From contig CALFSX010000133.1 in the NCBI GenBank assembly GCA_937916515.1, positions 1 to 38,558 on the forward strand: DNA of 38,558 nucleotides. The letters are read 5' to 3'. Source of the stretch: an uncultured Planctomycetaceae bacterium (lineage in GTDB: Bacteria; Planctomycetota; Planctomycetia; Planctomycetales; Planctomycetaceae). Positions 34,506 through 38,558 of this stretch are shown here, piece by piece (within the stretch, counting starts at the first letter, position 1; each line of letters opens with the position of its first letter). The position numbers and the translations under genes are program-made. The notes beneath the pieces were generated by a model. The model saw nothing but the letters and a program-made list of their open reading frames with translations, did no database searches and was not told the origin of the DNA.

Positions 34506-35498
34506 ATGTCGCTTCCTGTCGTAACTTCCGGTGACAACGAAGTCTATGAAGATCCTTTGGACCTGATGGACGAAATTGATGAATTGAAGAAAGAGAAGGA
34601 TGCGTCAATCCTGGCTCACTTCTATGTCGACGGAGAAATTCAGGACATCGCTGATTATTCCGGCGATAGCCTTAAGTTGGCTCGCGATGCCACCAGGGTA
34701 AAGACGTCCACAATTGTGTTTGCTGGCGTTCACTTTATGGGTGAGTCTGCCAAGATCATGAATCCGGAAAAGCGAGTTCTGATTCCAGATATGCTGGCTG
34801 GTTGTTCTTTGGCAGACAGTTGTCCGGCAGATCAGCTGGCCGCTTTTCAGGAGCAATTGCGATCCGACGGCCGCGACTTTGAAACGGTTGCCTACATTAA
34901 CACGACAGCTGCCGTGAAGAGTCTGTGCGACTGGATTGTGACCAGCGGCAATGCTCAGGAAATTATTGGTCGAGTTCCTGCTGGCAAAGAGATTCTGTTT
35001 GTTCCGGATCAGCATCTGGGGCGATACCTGATGGAAGTTACGGGTCGCAAGATGATTCTGTGGCCGGGTTCGTGCATGGTTCATGAAGTGTTCAGCATCC
35101 AGGACTTAATTCGAGCCAAGCGAAATAACGCAGGCAGTAAAGTCATCGCTCATCCAGAGTGTCCTCAGAATATTCTGGAACTGACGGACTTTATTGGCGG
35201 CACAGAAAAGATGCGTCAGCATGTGATGGCCGTTAAAGAACCAACGACGTTTCTTGTCGCCACGGAATCGGCCATGATTCACGCGTTCGAAAAATCGGCC
35301 CCGCAGCACAAGTTTGTGCCAATCGCTGGGATCATGACTTCGACTGGCGAAACCTGTGCCTGTAACCGCTGCCCGCACATGGCCAGAAATACGCTGCAGA
35401 AGGTTCGAGACTGCTTGAAGAACGAGTCACCGGAAGTGGAATGGAAAGACTACTTTCAGCAAGCGCGAGCAGTCTTGGATAAGAGCCTGTTAAAGTAA
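34506..35498 (+). CDS. nadA: Quinolinate synthase
   Basis: This 330-residue [4Fe-4S] enzyme condenses iminoaspartate with dihydroxyacetone phosphate to quinolinate in NAD synthesis. Family motifs present are [63 protein letters not shown], and ATESAMIH. Likely cluster ligands are C100, C190, and one of C284/C286/C289 in the CACNRCPHM segment. AAAGGTCG precedes the ATG. The gene is divergent from the sigma-54 activator, and no nadB or nadC is nearby. The identity is firm. Confidence 0.95.
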   Translation: MSLPVVTSGDNEVYEDPLDLMDEIDELKKEKDASILAHFYVDGEIQDIADYSGDSLKLARDATRVKTSTIVFAGVHFMGESAKIMNPEKRVLIPDMLAGCSLADSCPADQLAAFQEQLRSDGRDFETVAYINTTAAVKSLCDWIVTSGNAQEIIGRVPAGKEILFVPDQHLGRYLMEVTGRKMILWPGSCMVHEVFSIQDLIRAKRNNAGSKVIAHPECPQNILELTDFIGGTEKMRQHVMAVKEPTTFLVATESAMIHAFEKSAPQHKFVPIAGIMTSTGETCACNRCPHMARNTLQKVRDCLKNESPEVEWKDYFQQARAVLDKSLLK

Positions 35499-36020
35499 GA
35501 AGTGGCTCGTTGAGTGATTGCGAAATTTTGTCTGCACAGGTTTTGCAAACTCCGACGTTTACGCATTCAACCGCCAGGGGCGCTGACAGCGAAGGGGGCA
35601 GTTTATTTCTGCCTCTGCTATCCTTCGTGAGTTCTGCGTTAGTCTGGATGATTGGGTTCGGCCAACCCTGACTGTTCAGCCACCAGTTTTAGCTGGTCGT
35701 GGTTCGTTTGGTATGCGTTAGCCTCACTTGGCTACGCCCGGCTTTTCACGCGTGAAACTTTCATGAAAAGTTTCGGCGCACTTACTGCCTGTCTATTGAG
35801 TTGTTCGCTGTTTTTTTCCCGTTGATCGCTGTCACCTGCAGTCTGCCTCGCTTGCGATCGGCACATTCTGCGACATCTCCTAAAACCTCAAAGATCGCAG
35901 ATTGACGCTGTTTACGCTGCGTGGGTATCACTCGCCAAAGATGAAGTTGCTGCAATTTCGCATGTGATTCCGTCAGCGCTGGGCCTCGCGTTTGTTTGAG
36001 ACTTTGGGAGAAGCCCATTC
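35499..36020. other. Intergenic spacer with overlapping hairpins, leader of the barrel gene
   Basis: This 522-bp gap has no convincing gene. It holds three structures in a row: GCGTTAGCC/GGCTACGC (35715-35737), the palindrome TTTCACGCGTGAAA (35744-35757), and GAAACTTT-CATGA-AAAGTTTC (35754-35774). The last two share four bases and cannot both form fully in one RNA. Confidence 0.55.
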
Positions 36021-37517
36021 ATGTTTGTTCATCAACCCCGACTTCGTGTGGTTGCTGTTGTGGTCCTGATGCTGTTAATGGATAGCGTTGCAATGTCCTT
36101 TCAGGGGCTTGTGCTGCCACCGGCTGCTCCACCTGCGACCAGGTCCGTTCCGCAGTATCCACCCAATGCTTTTGCGAGTGCCACGAATTCCAGGATTTTT
36201 AGTAGTGGCCCGATCAGCCCGGCTGATGAAGCCGCTGTGCCGGTGCCGGTTCCCGCTCAGGCGGTCAGTCCTCGTCCGACTTCGCCAGTGCCCGAACCGG
36301 TTGTCAGTGCCGCGACGCAGCCGATGGATTCGTATGTCTACGAACCGCAGTTCCAAAATCGCACTATCTACACTCAGCAGAACAATGAGCCGAATGATTG
36401 GTTCAGTGTTGAAGCGTTGCTGTGGTGGACAAGTCATGTGAACGTGCCGGTTATTGCAACAACCAGCCCTCAGTTGACACCAGGTTTGCAAGCGGGAGTT
36501 TTAGGGCAACCTGGCACTGGCGTTGTTTTTGGTGGCGCTGAGTTGTTCGACTTGGCTCAAGGCGGTTTTCGAATTCGCGGCGGCCATTGGTTCGATCGCA
36601 ATGACGGCAGCGGATGGCAGGGGGAATTCTTTATGTTGGGTTCACGTGGCCACAACTTCAGCTCGAATTCCAATGGCGATCCAATTGTCGCTCGACCGTT
36701 CACGAATGCGTTGAATGGTGCTCAGGATGCTCGGCAAGTTGCGTATCCGGGGCAAGCGTTTGGTGCCCTGAATTTCAATGCCGAAACTCGTCTGTATTCG
36801 ATCGGGCTGAACTACTGGGCCGAACTTGTGGAAGACGGTTGCAGTTGTTGTTCTTCAGCGTGTTCCGAATGCGGTCGACCGCAAAAATCCTGTGGCACCA
36901 GCAGTTGTGATCGTCGTAATGACAGGGTTCTGGGTTTGAAGCTTGGGCCACGTTTCATTCATCTGGACGACACCGTTCTGGTGGACGAAATGCGGACAAC
37001 GGTTGCTTCGGGAGATCAGTTACGCATTCTGGATTCATTCAAGTCAGAGAATAGTTTTCTGGGTGGTGAAATCGGATTGCAGGCACGTCGGCAGTATCGT
37101 GATTTGTCGCTTGACCTGGGGCTGAATCTGGCCTTGGGGGCAACTCGGCAGGAACTTGATGTTCGCGGGCAGACATCTGTTATGTCGGGTGGCACAACAA
37201 CTTTGACCAGTGGTGGTTTCTATGCTCAGTCCACCAATTCAGGTTCATGGCATCGCGACAGGTTCTCTTTGGTGCCATCTCTGGAATGTGCGATTGGCTA
37301 CGAGCTGCAGCGGGGTTGGCGATTTTCTGTGGCCTACAACCTGATGTACTGGACAAACGTTATGCGAGCTGCAGAGCAGATTGATTCAACGATCAATCCC
37401 AATCTGTTCCCTCCATCTGTCGCCACAGCTGCCGATCCAGCTCGCCCAGCAAGGCTATTCAAAGAAGCCGACTATCTGGCACATGGGCTTTCGATTGGCT
37501 TCGAGAAGCGTTGGTAG
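36021..37517 (+). CDS. BBP7-type outer-membrane beta-barrel protein
   Basis: This 498-residue protein has a signal peptide ending near residue 26, a Pro/Ala-rich low-complexity segment (about 30-105), and then a barrel-like region rich in alternating polar/aromatic strands. WFSVEALLWWTSHVNVP, LGLKLGPRFIHLDD, SLVPSLECAIGYEL and FSVAYNLMYWTNVMRAAEQID fit the planctomycete BBP7 family. The C-terminus ends in Trp (GFEKRW), as in outer-membrane barrels. A Cys-rich insertion at about 272-296 contains nine cysteines in 25 residues, a probable surface loop. The function is unknown. No strong terminator follows; a GC hairpin lies at 37578-37602. Confidence 0.85.
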   Translation: MFVHQPRLRVVAVVVLMLLMDSVAMSFQGLVLPPAAPPATRSVPQYPPNAFASATNSRIFSSGPISPADEAAVPVPVPAQAVSPRPTSPVPEPVVSAATQPMDSYVYEPQFQNRTIYTQQNNEPNDWFSVEALLWWTSHVNVPVIATTSPQLTPGLQAGVLGQPGTGVVFGGAELFDLAQGGFRIRGGHWFDRNDGSGWQGEFFMLGSRGHNFSSNSNGDPIVARPFTNALNGAQDARQVAYPGQAFGALNFNAETRLYSIGLNYWAELVEDGCSCCSSACSECGRPQKSCGTSSCDRRNDRVLGLKLGPRFIHLDDTVLVDEMRTTVASGDQLRILDSFKSENSFLGGEIGLQARRQYRDLSLDLGLNLALGATRQELDVRGQTSVMSGGTTTLTSGGFYAQSTNSGSWHRDRFSLVPSLECAIGYELQRGWRFSVAYNLMYWTNVMRAAEQIDSTINPNLFPPSVATAADPARPARLFKEADYLAHGLSIGFEKRW

Positions 37518-37569
37518 ATTTCCATGGCAAACCTGAAGTAATCAGCAACGCAGTGAACTCAGACTGGTC

Positions 37570-37752
37570 TTAAGCACACCGCGGGGTATCGATTTCCCCG
37601 GTTTCGAGTGGAATGGCCATTGTTCTTGTGGTAGCCAGGTGCGATTCAAAGGGAACTTCTAGGATTTGATCTACGACGTCGTCTCGGCGTGTGTGTGGCT
37701 TCGCTTCGTAGTTAATCGCACACCTTCTCCCGATGGCACATTTCTTCATCAT
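37570..37752 (-). CDS. Doubtful 60-residue open frame
   Basis: The frame starts at two consecutive ATGs (37752) just downstream of a TATAAT on the minus strand (37757-37762). It has no ribosome site, so a transcript would be nearly leaderless. The peptide (ending ETGEIDTPRCA) has no recognised family. The end of the frame overlaps a hairpin (37578-37602) that could serve the barrel gene. It may be non-coding. Confidence 0.2.
   Translation of the reverse strand: MMKKCAIGRRCAINYEAKPHTRRDDVVDQILEVPFESHLATTRTMAIPLETGEIDTPRCA
37578..37602 (+). terminator. Possible hairpin terminator after the barrel gene
   Basis: CCG-C-GGGG and CCCC-GG pair around a 9-base loop with a one-base bulge, 60 bases after the barrel stop. 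Only three T residues follow, so termination strength is doubtful. Confidence 0.35.
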
Positions 37753-37878
37753 GAAATTATATGAGCGGCAGATATTCTCAAGAATTCGCAGCAGAGAGAC
37801 TGCCCCGTTGAGCCTCAGGCATTTGCAAACGGCTTGCTGATGACGTCAGATTGCCGGAAAGACTATGTCGAGACGGGA

Positions 37879-38558
37879 TTACGGAGTCATTGTTTCGCCA
37901 GCGAAGCCTCCCAGATAGGCCAGCGTGCGCGACTGGAGGTTGGCTTGCCAAAAAGCCGTTAACGCACCAAGGCGATCCGATAGTTTACGTTCTTTTAGCC
38001 CGATCGCCGCCTGGGTGAAGAAGACTGACGCCATCGGGTCGGCGTCGTGTGACCTCAGCAATTGAATGTTTCTGCACGACTGATCTTCCGCAAAATTCAG
38101 CATGTGGTCGAGAGCCGCTTCGTGTCGAATCTTATTGGGAATGCCGGTACTGTCACGTTCGATTCCCAGCGAATAGTATTCGGCCGTCAATCTAGATGAC
38201 ATAATGTAAGTGTGCATCGCACCTGCGAGTACCGCATACATCAGGTGCTCGCCTTTCAGGTGCTCGTGCAGGGCAGGCAGCGTCTCATCCAGCGCCAGGC
38301 GAACAATCATGTAGGTTTGATCTTCCTGCATCATCTTGTACTTCATTATTTGAAACTCAACACCAGTTGCCTTGGCGCGTTCATTGACAATATTCTGCTC
38401 GAACTGTTGAAGATTTGCTTGGGCAGCTTTGTGGAAGAACAGTGCCGTCGTTTCCAGCGGAGCGTCTTGCGGCATTGGTCGTCCGCCGACTTCACCGGCG
38501 ATTTTGTAAACGGCGGCGGAAAAGTGTGGCGCTTGGCGGGGTTGGAATGGCGGTGAGA
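37879..38558 (-). CDS. Unrecognised protein, cut by the right window edge
   Basis: The minus-strand frame is open from the window edge to the stop at 37879-37881, at least 226 codons. An internal ATG at 38475 would give 198 residues. The upstream 27 codons, ending FSAAVYKIAGEVGGRP, look coding, so the true start is probably beyond 38558. The protein is mostly alpha-helical by appearance, with a Met-rich segment around MKYKMMQEDQTYM and no signal peptide or membrane helix in the visible part. Segments that could help a search are LKGEHLMYAVLAGAMHTYIM and SVFFTQAAIGLKERKLSD. I do not recognise a family, and the spacer on its left (37753-37878) shows nothing else. Confidence 0.7.
   Translation of the reverse strand, partial: SPPFQPRQAPHFSAAVYKIAGEVGGRPMPQDAPLETTALFFHKAAQANLQQFEQNIVNERAKATGVEFQIMKYKMMQEDQTYMIVRLALDETLPALHEHLKGEHLMYAVLAGAMHTYIMSSRLTAEYYSLGIERDSTGIPNKIRHEAALDHMLNFAEDQSCRNIQLLRSHDADPMASVFFTQAAIGLKERKLSDRLGALTAFWQANLQSRTLAYLGGFAGETMTP

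Noticed and set aside
35782-36018. 78-codon minus-strand frame before the barrel gene
   Set aside because: Biased Gln/Arg/Lys composition, no ribosome site and no family; spacer sequence.

Overview
The window looks like a chromosomal segment of a planctomycete (class Planctomycetia; genus not determined). This rests on protein families that cluster in that phylum: the DUF1592/DUF1588/DUF1585 (PSCyt/PSD) cytochrome-like protein beside a DUF1552 protein, a BBP7-type outer-membrane barrel, a Cys-type sulfatase, and several large membrane regulators. Base composition and codon use look even throughout. I see no transposase, integrase, phage module or CRISPR array, so this reads as core chromosome with ordinary housekeeping genes between lineage-specific ones.

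Layout, left to right. A gene cut by the left edge (minus strand, 1-142) diverges from a pqiA-like / pqiB-like (MCE) / DUF167 operon (166-2586). A response-regulator phosphatase (minus) diverges from a TPR-containing hybrid histidine kinase (3867-6575). Next comes a plus-strand run: PSCyt/PSD protein, DUF1552 protein, exported HEAT-repeat protein and FtsH, closed by a strong terminator at 14678-14716. A STAS protein (minus), tRNA-Gln(CUG), a rhomboid protease, rplM-rpsI with a terminator, mgtE and a DUF456 membrane protein follow. Then come an FHA protein (minus), a repeat-rich spacer, a Cys-less redoxin-like protein, a sulfatase (minus), and separate coaB and coaC genes (minus). A second repeat-rich spacer precedes a fabF-type ketosynthase, an SDR-type epimerase with a small membrane protein, and an EamA transporter. 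A large palindrome separates these from a membrane-embedded sigma-54 activator (minus). The right end holds nadA, a BBP7 barrel, and an unrecognised gene cut by the right edge (minus).

Functional links. The pqiAB-like pair probably works in lipid transport across the envelope. The PSCyt/PSD, DUF1552 and HEAT proteins appear co-transcribed and exported. The REC-PP2C phosphatase and the STAS protein are the two halves of a partner-switching logic, although they are 11 kb apart. CoaB, CoaC, FabF and NadA are cofactor and lipid biosynthesis.

Most worth a second look: (1) a membrane-embedded sigma-54 activator that fuses a PDZ-like sensor, about nine membrane helices and GAF to AAA+/Fis domains; (2) a degenerate trypsin-like domain at the end of the PqiB-like protein; (3) a dispersed repeat of about 104 bp built from consecutive mini-hairpins; (4) a 56-bp near-perfect palindrome with a relative 5 kb away; and (5) a 14-bp inverted repeat whose loop holds the sulfatase ribosome binding site and start codon.
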